The notes below the pieces were generated by a model. It saw only the letters and a program-made list of their open reading frames with translations. It was not told where the DNA came from and searched no databases. 64,000 nucleotides of DNA from the NCBI RefSeq assembly GCF_034479515.1, contig NZ_CP140152.1:1798001-1862000 (forward strand). The letters run 5' to 3'. The position numbers were made by a program, and so were the translations under genes. Of the stretch, positions 56,592 through 64,000 are shown piece by piece; the stretch's first letter is position 1; every line of letters starts with the position of its first letter. Source of the stretch: Duganella zoogloeoides (GTDB taxonomy: Bacteria > Pseudomonadota > Gammaproteobacteria > Burkholderiales > Burkholderiaceae_D).

Positions 56592-57728
56592 TCAGGCTGC
56601 CGATGCGAAGCCGCCAAACAGCGCCAGCACCCCGCGTGGCGCCTGCTCATCGAAAAACATCGCCATATTCTGCGCCGACTCGCGCGCGCACGGTTCGCTG
56701 CGCGCGAACATCGCTGTCTCGTAGCTGGCCAGGGCGGCTTCCAGGTCTTGGGGACTGGCAGCAATTGCCTGGCCCAGTTCGGCGCCGTCGAGCAGGGCCA
56801 GGTTGGCGCCTTCGCCGGCGAACGGTGACATCAGATGGGCGGCGTCGCCAAGCAGGGTGACACCGGGCACGCGGTGCCAGCGGTGCCCAGTCGGCAGCGC
56901 GTGGATGGGGCGCAGCAGCGGTGCGCTGTCGCCGCCGGTGATGAGAGCGGTGAGTGCCGGCGCCCAGCCGTCGAACTCGCGCGCGAGCAGGGCTGCCGCC
57001 TGCGCGGGGGCGGAAAAATCGATGGCTTCAAACCATGGCTCGGAGCGATTGAGGGCCACATAGCTTTGCAGGCTGCCGTCGCCGTGGCGGTGCGTGAAGA
57101 TGCCCTGGCCGGGCGCGGTGGCGATCATGGTGCCGTTGCCTGCCAGCTCGGCGCTGGCCGGATGCCGGCGCTGTGCATCTGTCATGGTAATTTCGACGAA
57201 CGAGGTGCCGCTGTACGCTGGTACGGCCGTCGTCACCAGTGGACGCACGCGCGACCAGGCGCCGTCGGCGCCGACAAGCGCGGTGGTGGTGACCGTGGCG
57301 CCGCTGGTGAAGGCGACTGCGTGGCGGCCAGCGCCGAGTGCGCGCGCATTGGCGAGCTTGTGGCCCCAGTGGATGCTCTCCGGCGGCAGCGAATCGAGCA
57401 GGAGGCGCCGCAGCGCGCCCCGGTCCACTTCGGGCCGGCCGCTGTGCACGATATCCGGGCGGTCCAGCAGGATCTCGCCGGCGGTGCTCACCACCCGCTT
57501 GGCGTCGGCGCCGGGGATGACGATTTCCAGGAATTGCTCGTACAGTCCGCCAGCCTTGAGCGCCAGTTGGCCGTTGTATTCGTGAATGTCGAGCAGACCG
57601 CCCTGCGCGCGGGCGTCCGGTCCCGCCTCCGCTTCGTAAATGGTGGCGGCGATGCCGTGCACGTGCAGCACGCGCGCCAGCATCAGTCCCCCCAGGCCGG
57701 CGCCGATGATGGTGATCTGTGGTTGCAT
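56592..57728 (-). CDS. FAD-dependent monooxygenase, TetX-like
   Basis: 378 residues of the PHBH-fold flavin monooxygenases. FAD motifs: dinucleotide fold ITIIGAGLGGLMLARVLHVHGI, the DG segment ALVGADGAWSRVRPLV and the GD motif VTLLGDAAHLMSPFAGEGANLAL. TetX and related enzymes hydroxylate aromatic polyketides, but resistance cannot be inferred from family alone. ATG 57728 is preferred, because an in-frame ATG at 57755 would place the first operator inside the coding region. The divergent TetR regulator and two operator-like palindromes lie immediately upstream. Confidence 0.87.
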   Translation of the reverse strand: MQPQITIIGAGLGGLMLARVLHVHGIAATIYEAEAGPDARAQGGLLDIHEYNGQLALKAGGLYEQFLEIVIPGADAKRVVSTAGEILLDRPDIVHSGRPEVDRGALRRLLLDSLPPESIHWGHKLANARALGAGRHAVAFTSGATVTTTALVGADGAWSRVRPLVTTAVPAYSGTSFVEITMTDAQRRHPASAELAGNGTMIATAPGQGIFTHRHGDGSLQSYVALNRSEPWFEAIDFSAPAQAAALLAREFDGWAPALTALITGGDSAPLLRPIHALPTGHRWHRVPGVTLLGDAAHLMSPFAGEGANLALLDGAELGQAIAASPQDLEAALASYETAMFARSEPCARESAQNMAMFFDEQAPRGVLALFGGFASAA

Positions 57729-57739
57729 AGGTTTTTCAT

Positions 57740-57754
57740 TGGAATGACGTTCCA
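57740..57754. promoter_or_regulatory. TetR-type operator, site 1
   Basis: TGGAAT-GAC-GTTCCA, inverted repeat with one mismatch, between the divergent monooxygenase and TetR genes. Confidence 0.65.
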
Positions 57755-57760
57755 TAATAT

Positions 57761-57775
57761 TGGAATGTTATTCCA
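57761..57775. promoter_or_regulatory. TetR-type operator, site 2
   Basis: TGGAAT-GTT-ATTCCA, perfect inverted repeat, centre 21 bases (two helical turns) from site 1 and 18 bases before the tetR ATG. The pair would allow two dimers to bind the same DNA face. Confidence 0.7.
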
Positions 57776-57793
57776 GATGTGTCAAGATGCGGG

Positions 57794-58474
57794 ATGAACA
57801 AAAAAACCGTCACCAGGGCGCGGCGCGACGATACGCTGTCGCGCGAACGCATCATCGAGGCCGCCATCGACCTGCTCGATCGGGAGGGAGAGCGCGGGCT
57901 GACCTTCCAGGCGCTGTCGGCGCAACTGGCCACCGGTCCTGGCGCGATTTACGGCCACATCGCCAACAAGGCCGACCTGCTCACCGCTGCGTGCGACGCC
58001 ATCGTGGCGCGCGCCGTGATGGCGCCGTTGGACGGTGCCACGCCACAGGCAGCGATCCGCGCCGTGGCCCTGGCGCTGTTCGACGCCATGGACGTCCACC
58101 CGTGGGCCGGCGCCGCGCTGATCCAGGCCGGCGGGAAAATGCCGGTGGTACGGATCCTCGAATGCATCGGCCGCCAGATCAGCGCGCTGGACGTACCCGA
58201 GCCGGCGCGCTGGGCCAGCGCCTGCGCGCTGGTCAATTACATCCTGGGCGTAAGCGGGCAAAACGCCGCCAACGCGCAACTGGCGCGCTCGCAGGGAGCG
58301 GATCGCGGTAAATTTTTGGCCGCCGTGGCAAACGACTGGACCCAGCTCGACCCGGCGCTGTACCCGTTTACGCGCAGCGTGGCGGGGCAGTTGCGGGAGC
58401 ATGATGATCGCGAGGATTTTCTTGCTGGTGTGGATTTGCTGTTGGCAGGTTTAGTGGATCAGGAAGTGAAGTGA
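57794..58474 (+). CDS. TetR-family transcriptional regulator
   Basis: 226 residues. N-terminal helix-turn-helix (RERIIEAAIDLLDREGERGLTFQALSAQLATGPGAIYGHIANKADLL, split over ~18-65) and a C-terminal ligand domain of the TetR_C class. It most likely represses itself and the divergent monooxygenase gene through the paired palindromes between them. ATG 57794 is preferred over GTG 57779. The last codons (…QEVK-stop) lie in the GTGAA repeat. Confidence 0.88.
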   Translation: MNKKTVTRARRDDTLSRERIIEAAIDLLDREGERGLTFQALSAQLATGPGAIYGHIANKADLLTAACDAIVARAVMAPLDGATPQAAIRAVALALFDAMDVHPWAGAALIQAGGKMPVVRILECIGRQISALDVPEPARWASACALVNYILGVSGQNAANAQLARSQGADRGKFLAAVANDWTQLDPALYPFTRSVAGQLREHDDREDFLAGVDLLLAGLVDQEVK

Positions 58475-58505
58475 AGTGAAGTGAAGTGAAGTGAAGTGAA
58501 GTGAA
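58466..58505 (+). repeat. Pentanucleotide GTGAA repeat, eight copies
   Basis: Eight perfect tandem copies of GTGAA followed by a partial GTGA. The tetR stop codon (58472-58474) falls in the first copies, so most of the tract is untranslated and copy number changes would not alter the protein. It lies between convergent tetR and kinase genes. Confidence 0.95.
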
Positions 58506-58590
58506 GTGACAGCGCAGAAGCGGGGTGCAAAGCCGGGCAGCGGGCTGCGCGTCGTTCGCGAGCAGCTGCTGCGCCCGGCGGCGCATGGCA

Positions 58591-59958
58591 TCACACCCGC
58601 TGAACCGCCACCTGCAACGTCGCCCTCAACCCCGGCAAATTGTCAGCCAGCGCCAGCCTGCCGCCGTGCAGGCGCGCCACTGCCGATACCACCGACAGCC
58701 CCAGTCCCACGCCAGGCGTGCCACGGCTGGCGTCGCCCCGGTAAAAACGTTCGATCACTTTCGGCCGTTCGTCCTCGGCCACGCCGGGGCCGTTGTCGGC
58801 CACGACCAGCTCCAGCGTCTCGTCGGCCAGGCGGCGGGCGGTGATCGCGATCACGCCGTTTTCCGGTGCGTATTTCAGGGCGTTTTCCACCAGGTTGCCC
58901 AGCGCCTGCGCCAGCAATACCGGGTCGCCCACGGTACTGAGGTTGCCGTTGGGGGTGAAGCTGAGCGCGATATCCTTCAGTTCCGCCACCGGTAAATAAA
59001 ACTCGGCCACTTCGGCGCCCAGGCGCGCCAGGTCCACGTCGACGAAACCGCCACGGCGGCTGCCGCTGTCGATTTCGGCCAGGCGCAGCAGGGCGTTGAA
59101 GATGCTCATCACGCGATCGACATCGTTGATCGCCGCGTCGATTTCGGCATACGTCTCCTCGTCGGACGGGCGGCCCACCGACAGTTCTTCCAGCCGCGCG
59201 CGCAGTTCTGACAGCGGCGTGCGCAGGTCGTGGGCGATGGCGTTGGAGACGTCCTGCACGCCGGTCACCAGGTGCTCGATCTGGTCGAGCATGCGGTTGA
59301 CGGTCTGCGTGAGCAGTTGCAGCTCGTCGCCGTCGCCCGGCTCTTCCAGGCGGCGCGAGAGCTGGCCTTCGATGATGGCCGACGTGGTCTGGCTGATGTT
59401 CTGCACGCGCGAGAGCAGGGCGCGCCGTATCATCATGCCGCCCAGCGCAGCGACCAGCAGCACCGCGATGGCGCAGCCCAGCAAGCCGTAAATGAACAGG
59501 TGCTCCAGCACGTCGAAGCGATTGAGATTGCTCGCGACCAGCAGCCGGTGGCCGTCTTTCAGCGTCACCTGCACCATTTCGATCCGGCGCGGCATGCCAT
59601 CGACCTCGATGGTGGCCGAGCTGCTGCCATCGACGCGCGGCAAATTGGCCGGCCATTGCGGCAGGTTGCCGGCCAGCTTGACGCCGTTCGGTGCAGTAAA
59701 CAGGATGATCTTGCGCACGCCGTCGTTGGTGCCCATCACCTGGCTGTCGATGGCGGCCGCCAGCGCGAAGGCGCCGTTGCGGGCGAACAGGTTGCACATG
59801 CGGCGCGAATCGGCTTGCAGCAGCTCGGTGCGCACCTGCTCGATATTGGTGTTCCATGCCCACCACAGCGGCCCGGCAAACATCGCCAGCACCAGCAGGC
59901 TGATGGCGGCGTAGCCGATGGCGATGGTGCGGGCGGAAAAGCCGGGCAGTTTCAGCAT
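58591..59958 (-). CDS. Sensor histidine kinase of the efflux operon
   Basis: 455 residues. TM1 ~12-35 (TIAIGYAAISLLVLAMFAG), a periplasmic sensor of ~120 residues, TM2 ~155-178 (FIYGLLGCAIAVLLVAALGG), HAMP, HisKA with phospho-His in NAIAHDLRTPLSELR, and HATPase with NLVENALKYAPENG and GTPGVGLGLSVVSAVARLHGG. The class is EnvZ/BaeS-like. It is the last gene of the operon pump, channel, regulator, kinase; 10 bases after the response regulator. The periplasmic domain shows no metal-binding Cys/His cluster. Confidence 0.92.
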   Translation of the reverse strand: MLKLPGFSARTIAIGYAAISLLVLAMFAGPLWWAWNTNIEQVRTELLQADSRRMCNLFARNGAFALAAAIDSQVMGTNDGVRKIILFTAPNGVKLAGNLPQWPANLPRVDGSSSATIEVDGMPRRIEMVQVTLKDGHRLLVASNLNRFDVLEHLFIYGLLGCAIAVLLVAALGGMMIRRALLSRVQNISQTTSAIIEGQLSRRLEEPGDGDELQLLTQTVNRMLDQIEHLVTGVQDVSNAIAHDLRTPLSELRARLEELSVGRPSDEETYAEIDAAINDVDRVMSIFNALLRLAEIDSGSRRGGFVDVDLARLGAEVAEFYLPVAELKDIALSFTPNGNLSTVGDPVLLAQALGNLVENALKYAPENGVIAITARRLADETLELVVADNGPGVAEDERPKVIERFYRGDASRGTPGVGLGLSVVSAVARLHGGRLALADNLPGLRATLQVAVQRV

Positions 59959-59968
59959 GGGCGCGTGG

Positions 59969-60649
59969 TTATTCGTGGTCGGTCAGCATGTAGCCGGCGT
60001 TGCGCACGGTGCGCAGCAGCGGGGTGGGGAAGCCGGCGTCGATCTTTTGCCGCAGCTTGCTGATGTGGACATCGATCACATTGGTCTGCGGGTCGAAGTG
60101 GTAGTCCCACACGTTTTCCAGCAACATGGTGCGGGTGACCACCTGGTTGGCATGGCGCAGCAGGTACTCGAGCAGCTTGAATTCGCGCGGCTGCAAGGCC
60201 ACCGGCTTACCGGCGCGCACCACCTTGTGCGCCAGCAGGTCCATGGTGAGATCGCCCAATGCCAGCGTGGTCTCCACCGACACGCTTTGTGACCGCCGCA
60301 TCAAGGCATCGAGGCGGGCCAGCAGTTCGCCGAACGCGAACGGCTTGATCAGGTAGTCGTCGCCGCCGCTTTTCAGGCCGCGGATGCGGTCATCGACGCC
60401 GTCGAGCGCCGACAAGATCAGGATCGGCACGCGGTTGCCGTGCATGCGCAGCGCTTCGATGATCGACAGGCCGTCGATCCCGCCGGGCAGCATGCGGTCC
60501 ATGATGATGGCGTCGTACGGCTCGCTCACCGCGTGGTACATGCCGTCCTTACCGTTGTCGGCATGGTCCACCGTGTGCCCGGCCTCGGTCAGCCCCTTCT
60601 TGACGAAGCGGCCCACGCGTTCATTGTCTTCGACCAGTAATAGTTTCAC
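59969..60649 (-). CDS. OmpR-family response regulator
   Basis: 226 residues. Receiver domain (phospho-Asp in YDAIIMDRMLPGG, Lys in YLIKPFAFGELLAR) and winged-helix DNA-binding domain (LQPREFKLLEYLLRHANQVV, NVIDVHISKLRQKID, LRTVRNAGYMLTDHE). The start is GTG at 60649, reading M-KLLLVEDNERVG, with GGAGG seven bases upstream; an in-frame extension upstream is not homologous. Partner of the kinase immediately downstream. It presumably controls the efflux genes in the same operon. Confidence 0.93.
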   Translation of the reverse strand: MKLLLVEDNERVGRFVKKGLTEAGHTVDHADNGKDGMYHAVSEPYDAIIMDRMLPGGIDGLSIIEALRMHGNRVPILILSALDGVDDRIRGLKSGGDDYLIKPFAFGELLARLDALMRRSQSVSVETTLALGDLTMDLLAHKVVRAGKPVALQPREFKLLEYLLRHANQVVTRTMLLENVWDYHFDPQTNVIDVHISKLRQKIDAGFPTPLLRTVRNAGYMLTDHE

Positions 60650-60668
60650 CGCTGTCCTCCACCCGCCA

Positions 60669-62147
60669 TCACGATGCGGGAATCTGTGCGCCGCTGTCGG
60701 CCGCCGCCGGCGCATCGCCGGTGTGCTCGATCCAGCCGCCGCCCAGGGCGCGGTACAAACCCACCAATGAACTGAGCCGGTTCTGGCGCGCCGTGATCAG
60801 GTTGATCTGGGCGTTGTACAGGTCGGTCTTGGCGGTGAGGACGCTCAGGTAGTCGTTGATGCCGTTGTTGTACAGTAGTTCGGCCAGCGTGACGCGGCGC
60901 TGCTGGGCATCGACATTGCGCTGGCGGGCGGCTAGCTCGGTATCGTAGGTGCCGCGCGCGGCCAGGCCGTCGGCCACTTCGCGGAACGCCGTCTGCACGC
61001 TCTTGCGGTACTCGGCCACGCCGATATCGCGGTTGATGCGTGCCGTATCGAGATTGGCCTGGCGCGCACCGCCGTCGAAGATCGGCAGCAGCAGTTCGGG
61101 CGCGAACGACCACGCGCCGGAGCCGGCCTTGAACAGTCCACCCAGCGAATTGCTGGCCGTGCCGGCAGCAGCGGTCAGGCTGATACGCGGGAAGAAGGCT
61201 GCGCGGGCGGCGCCGATGTTGGCGTATTCGGCGCGCAGCAGCGCCTCGGCCTGCTGTACGTCGGGACGGCGCAGCAGCAGGTCGGATGGCAGTCCGGCCG
61301 GAATATCGGCCAGCATGGTTTGCTGCGCCAGCGGCACGGCGGCCGGCAGGTTCTCGGGCAGCGGTTGGCCGAGCAGCAGCACCAGGGCGTTTTCGGCCTG
61401 GGCGCGCAGGCGCACTTGCGCGGCGTGATTGGCCTCGGCCTGCTGCAAGGTCACTTGCGCCAGCGATTCGTCGAGTTCCGACGTGGTGCCGGTGTCGTAT
61501 TGCAGCTTGACGATGCGGTACGATTCGCGCGCGGCCCCCAATGTTTCGTCGGTCACCTTGAGCTGCTCGTCGTACGCCAGCATGGTCAGGTACTGCTCGG
61601 CCACTTGCGACACCAGCAGGATGTGCGCGGCCTGGCGCCCGTAGGCGCTGGCCAGGTACTGCTCGCGCGCGGAGTCGCTCAGGCTTTGCAGGCGGCCGAA
61701 CACGTCGATCTCCCACGCCGTATTGAGCATCACCGAATTGCTTTGCGTGGTGTTGCGGGTATTGGCGGCATTGGCCGTGCTGGACGAACGCGCACCGGAA
61801 GCTTCGGCGTTCAAGGTCGGCAGGGCGGCCGCGCGCTGCAATTGCAACGCGGCCTGCGCCTGGCTTACGCGCAGCAGCGCCACGCGCAGGTCCTGGTTGT
61901 TATCGAGTGCGATGCGCACCAGAGTGTGCAGGCGTTCATCGACCAGGAAGTCCTGCCAGCCCGTGTCTGCGGCAGCGGTGGCGTTCGACGTGGTCGGCGC
62001 CGATGCGGCATAGGCCGGACCGGCCGGGTAGGCCGGCGTGGTGGTCGTGGCGCTGGTGGCCGGTTGCTGGTAGGCCGGCTGCAGGGCGCAGCCCGATACC
62101 AGCGCCGCACCCACGGCAAGGATCAATGTTTTAATAGTCGTATTCAT
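60669..62147 (-). CDS. Efflux outer-membrane channel (OprM/NodT family lipoprotein)
   Basis: 492 residues with a lipoprotein signal (MNTTIKTLILAVGAALVSGC, lipobox VSGC) and a Pro/Thr/Ala-rich N-terminal stretch. Two TolC-like repeats: TLVRIALDNNQDLRVALLRV with YLTMLAYDEQLKVTDETL, then LLLRRPDVQQAEALLRAEYANIGAARAAFFP and YRKSVQTAFREVADGLAAR. Forms the trimeric exit duct for the RND pump. One base separates its ATG from the pump stop, so the two are coupled. 19 bases separate it from the response regulator gene. Confidence 0.93.
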   Translation of the reverse strand: MNTTIKTLILAVGAALVSGCALQPAYQQPATSATTTTPAYPAGPAYAASAPTTSNATAAADTGWQDFLVDERLHTLVRIALDNNQDLRVALLRVSQAQAALQLQRAAALPTLNAEASGARSSSTANAANTRNTTQSNSVMLNTAWEIDVFGRLQSLSDSAREQYLASAYGRQAAHILLVSQVAEQYLTMLAYDEQLKVTDETLGAARESYRIVKLQYDTGTTSELDESLAQVTLQQAEANHAAQVRLRAQAENALVLLLGQPLPENLPAAVPLAQQTMLADIPAGLPSDLLLRRPDVQQAEALLRAEYANIGAARAAFFPRISLTAAAGTASNSLGGLFKAGSGAWSFAPELLLPIFDGGARQANLDTARINRDIGVAEYRKSVQTAFREVADGLAARGTYDTELAARQRNVDAQQRRVTLAELLYNNGINDYLSVLTAKTDLYNAQINLITARQNRLSSLVGLYRALGGGWIEHTGDAPAAADSGAQIPAS

Positions 62148-62148
62148 C

Positions 62149-64000
62149 TCAGTGCGCCTCCGGTGTGGCGGCAATGGCAATCGGTGATCCATCTTCGGAC
62201 GGCTTGCGCTGCTTGATCTTGCCCGCGATGAGGACAAAGAACAGCGGAATCAGGAACGTCGCCACGAAAGTGGCGGTGAGCATGCCGCCGATCACGCCGA
62301 TACCGAGCGCGTTCTGGCTGGCCGCACCGGCGCCGCTGGCAATGGCCAACGGCAGCACGCCCAGCACGAACGCCATCGACGTCATGATGATCGGGCGCAG
62401 GCGCAGCTTGGCCGATTCCATCGCCGCGTCGAGGATGGAGTAACCCTGGATTTGCAGCTCGCGCGCAAACTCCACGATCAGGATCGCGTTCTTGGCCGAG
62501 AGACCAATCGTCGTCAGCAAGCCCACCTGGAAGAACACGTCGTTCTCCAGCCCGAACATGGTGGCCGCACCAAGCGCGCCAAGCACGCCCACCGGCACCA
62601 CCATGATGACGGATACCGGGATCGACCAGCTCTCATACAGCGCGGCCAGGCTCAGGAACACCACCAGGATCGACAGCGCGTACAGCAGCGGCGCCTGCGC
62701 GCCGGCCTGCGATTCCTGCAGCGAGATGCCGCTCCATTCGTAACCGAAACCTTCGGGCAGTTGGGCGACCAGGCGCTCCATGATCTTCATCGCTTCGCCG
62801 GTACTGTGGCCCGGCGCCGGCTGACCGAGGATCTCGGCCGACTCGATGCCGTTGTAGCGCGCCATGGCTGGCGCACCCCACGACCACTGGGCCGTGGCAA
62901 ACGCGGAGAACGGCACCATGTCGCCCGCCTTGTTGCGCACGTAGAGCAGCTTGATGTCGTCCGGGTTCATGCGGAACTGGGCATCGGCCTGCACGTACAC
63001 GCGCTTGATGCGGTTGTCGGTGTCGAAGAAGTTGTTGACGTAACGCGACCCCCAGGCGGTGGAGAAGGTCTGATCGACGTCGGTCAGGCTCACGCCCAGT
63101 GCCGCCGCCTTTTCGCGGTCGATATTGATTTTATAGGTCGCGTTGTCGGCCTGGCCCGTGTAGCGCACGCGGCCCAGGGCCGGTTCCTTCCTGGTCAGTT
63201 CCAGCAACTGGTCGCGGGCCTTGGCCAGTGCTTCGTGGCCGGCATTGCCGCGATCCTGCAATTGCAGCGAGAAGCCGGAGGCCGATCCGAGGCCGCGAAT
63301 CGCGGGCGGCTCCACGGCCGTGATCTGCGCGCCCTGGAAGTTCGCATAGCGCGCGGAGATGCGTTCACTCAGCGCGGTCACACTGAGCTTGTCGTCTTCG
63401 CGTTCGTCCCACGGTTTGAGGCGCACGAACAGGCGGCCCTGGTTCTGGCCGCGCTGCGGCTGGCTGGCGCCGTTGGTCATGAAGGTCGATTCGACCATCG
63501 CCTTTTCGTCGGTCAGCAGGTAGTTGCTGATCTCGTCGAGCACCTTGCCGGTGGTCTCCAGCGTGCTGCCTGCGGGCGTCTGCACCTGCACGAACATATA
63601 GCCCTGGTCTTCCTTGGGCAGGAAGCCGCCGGGCAGGCGCAGGAACAGGAACAGCACCACGCCGATCATCACCGCGTAGAGCGTCATCCACAGGCCACGG
63701 CGGCGGATGATGCTGCCCACGCTGCCCAGGTAGCGGTCGCGGCTCTTGTCGAAGCTGCGGTTGAACCAGCCGAAGAAGCCTTTCTTTTCGTGGTGGTCCG
63801 GGTCCGGGCGCTTGAGCAGCATGGCGCACAAGGCGGGCGTGAGGGTCAGCGCCACGAAGACGGACAGCAGCATCGACGCCACCACCGTCAGCGAGAACTC
63901 GCGGTAGATCGCCCCGACCGTGCCGCTGGAGAATGCCACCGGCACGAACACGGCCGACAGCACCAGCGCCACGCCGATCAGAGCGCTGGTGATCTGGCCC
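62149..64000 (-). CDS. RND efflux pump inner-membrane subunit (HAE1/AcrB-MexB type), 5' end outside window
   Basis: C-terminal 616 residues of about 1050; the frame is open to the window edge (…GQITSALIGVALVLSAVFVPVAF…). Seen are the end of the first membrane half, the loop LRLPGGFLPKEDQGYMFVQVQTPAG, the second large periplasmic domain (SRYVNNFFDTDNRIKRVYVQADAQFR) and the second membrane half (LLTTIGLSAKNAILIVEFARELQ, RPIIMTSMAFVLGVLPLAIASGAGA, ALGIGVIGGMLTATFVATFLIPLFFVLI). HAE1 pumps export hydrophobic drugs and toxins using the proton gradient. The periplasmic adaptor gene expected upstream is beyond the window. Confidence 0.95.
   Translation of the reverse strand, partial: GQITSALIGVALVLSAVFVPVAFSSGTVGAIYREFSLTVVASMLLSVFVALTLTPALCAMLLKRPDPDHHEKKGFFGWFNRSFDKSRDRYLGSVGSIIRRRGLWMTLYAVMIGVVLFLFLRLPGGFLPKEDQGYMFVQVQTPAGSTLETTGKVLDEISNYLLTDEKAMVESTFMTNGASQPQRGQNQGRLFVRLKPWDEREDDKLSVTALSERISARYANFQGAQITAVEPPAIRGLGSASGFSLQLQDRGNAGHEALAKARDQLLELTRKEPALGRVRYTGQADNATYKINIDREKAAALGVSLTDVDQTFSTAWGSRYVNNFFDTDNRIKRVYVQADAQFRMNPDDIKLLYVRNKAGDMVPFSAFATAQWSWGAPAMARYNGIESAEILGQPAPGHSTGEAMKIMERLVAQLPEGFGYEWSGISLQESQAGAQAPLLYALSILVVFLSLAALYESWSIPVSVIMVVPVGVLGALGAATMFGLENDVFFQVGLLTTIGLSAKNAILIVEFARELQIQGYSILDAAMESAKLRLRPIIMTSMAFVLGVLPLAIASGAGAASQNALGIGVIGGMLTATFVATFLIPLFFVLIAGKIKQRKPSEDGSPIAIAATPEAH

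Noticed and set aside
56592..57728. Tetracycline resistance gene tetX
   Set aside because: Only the general FAD monooxygenase fold and motifs are evident; substrate cannot be inferred and many homologues are unrelated to resistance.

Overview
The window is GC-rich (roughly two thirds G+C) and densely coded. Its gene content fits a free-living, plant-polysaccharide-degrading betaproteobacterium of the order Burkholderiales, most likely Oxalobacteraceae (Massilia/Duganella group). Pointers are the Neisseria-type porin, large TonB-dependent receptors, the ATP-grasp/alpha-E/transglutaminase island, monomeric isocitrate dehydrogenase and several secreted glycoside hydrolases. This is inference from protein style; there is no rRNA in the window. 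I saw no tRNA, CRISPR array or intact insertion sequence.

Layout. 1-3.3 kb: the 3' part of a TonB-dependent receptor and a wrecked molybdopterin oxidoreductase gene. 3.3-6.5 kb: a three-gene haem-enzyme operon (catalase-like, a 235-residue partner, DyP peroxidase). 6.6-10.3 kb: a quinone-type oxidoreductase with a divergent AraC regulator, an IS3 relic, and a GH43 enzyme broken by a one-base frameshift. 10.3-19.4 kb: a predicted peptide-ligase/transglutaminase island with a zinc metallopeptidase. 19.5-28.1 kb: KefC-type antiporter, aldehyde dehydrogenase plus a small protein, a PAS hybrid histidine kinase, an unassigned glycosidase and an isochorismatase-like hydrolase. 28.3-31.0 kb: a minimal three-gene ter module. 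31.1-35.9 kb: porin, GH105 and PL11, i.e. rhamnogalacturonan breakdown. 36-44.5 kb: a YoaK-like protein, then HupE, TPR protein, lipoprotein and DUF4331 protein, a TonB-dependent receptor, and an ECF sigma/anti-sigma pair. 44.7-50 kb: GH9, trehalase, AGCS symporter. 50-54 kb: DedA, AEC transporter, isocitrate dehydrogenase. 54.2-58.6 kb: an ABC exporter and a FAD monooxygenase/TetR pair. 58.6-64 kb: a response-regulator/kinase pair behind an RND efflux pump and its outer-membrane channel; the pump gene runs off the window.

Two parts look like real systems. (1) The DUF4331 operon and the TonB receptor next to the ECF sigma gene have the same upstream sequence, TGAATCCG-N15-CGTA(T/G)A, suggesting one sigma-controlled regulon joining outer-membrane uptake, periplasmic proteins and a HupE-type inner-membrane permease with metal-binding signatures. 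(2) The peptide-ligase/transglutaminase operon has an NtrC-like palindrome and a GG-N10-GC (sigma-54 type) element at a classical spacing, suggesting control by nitrogen status. Both were found by eye and are proposals.
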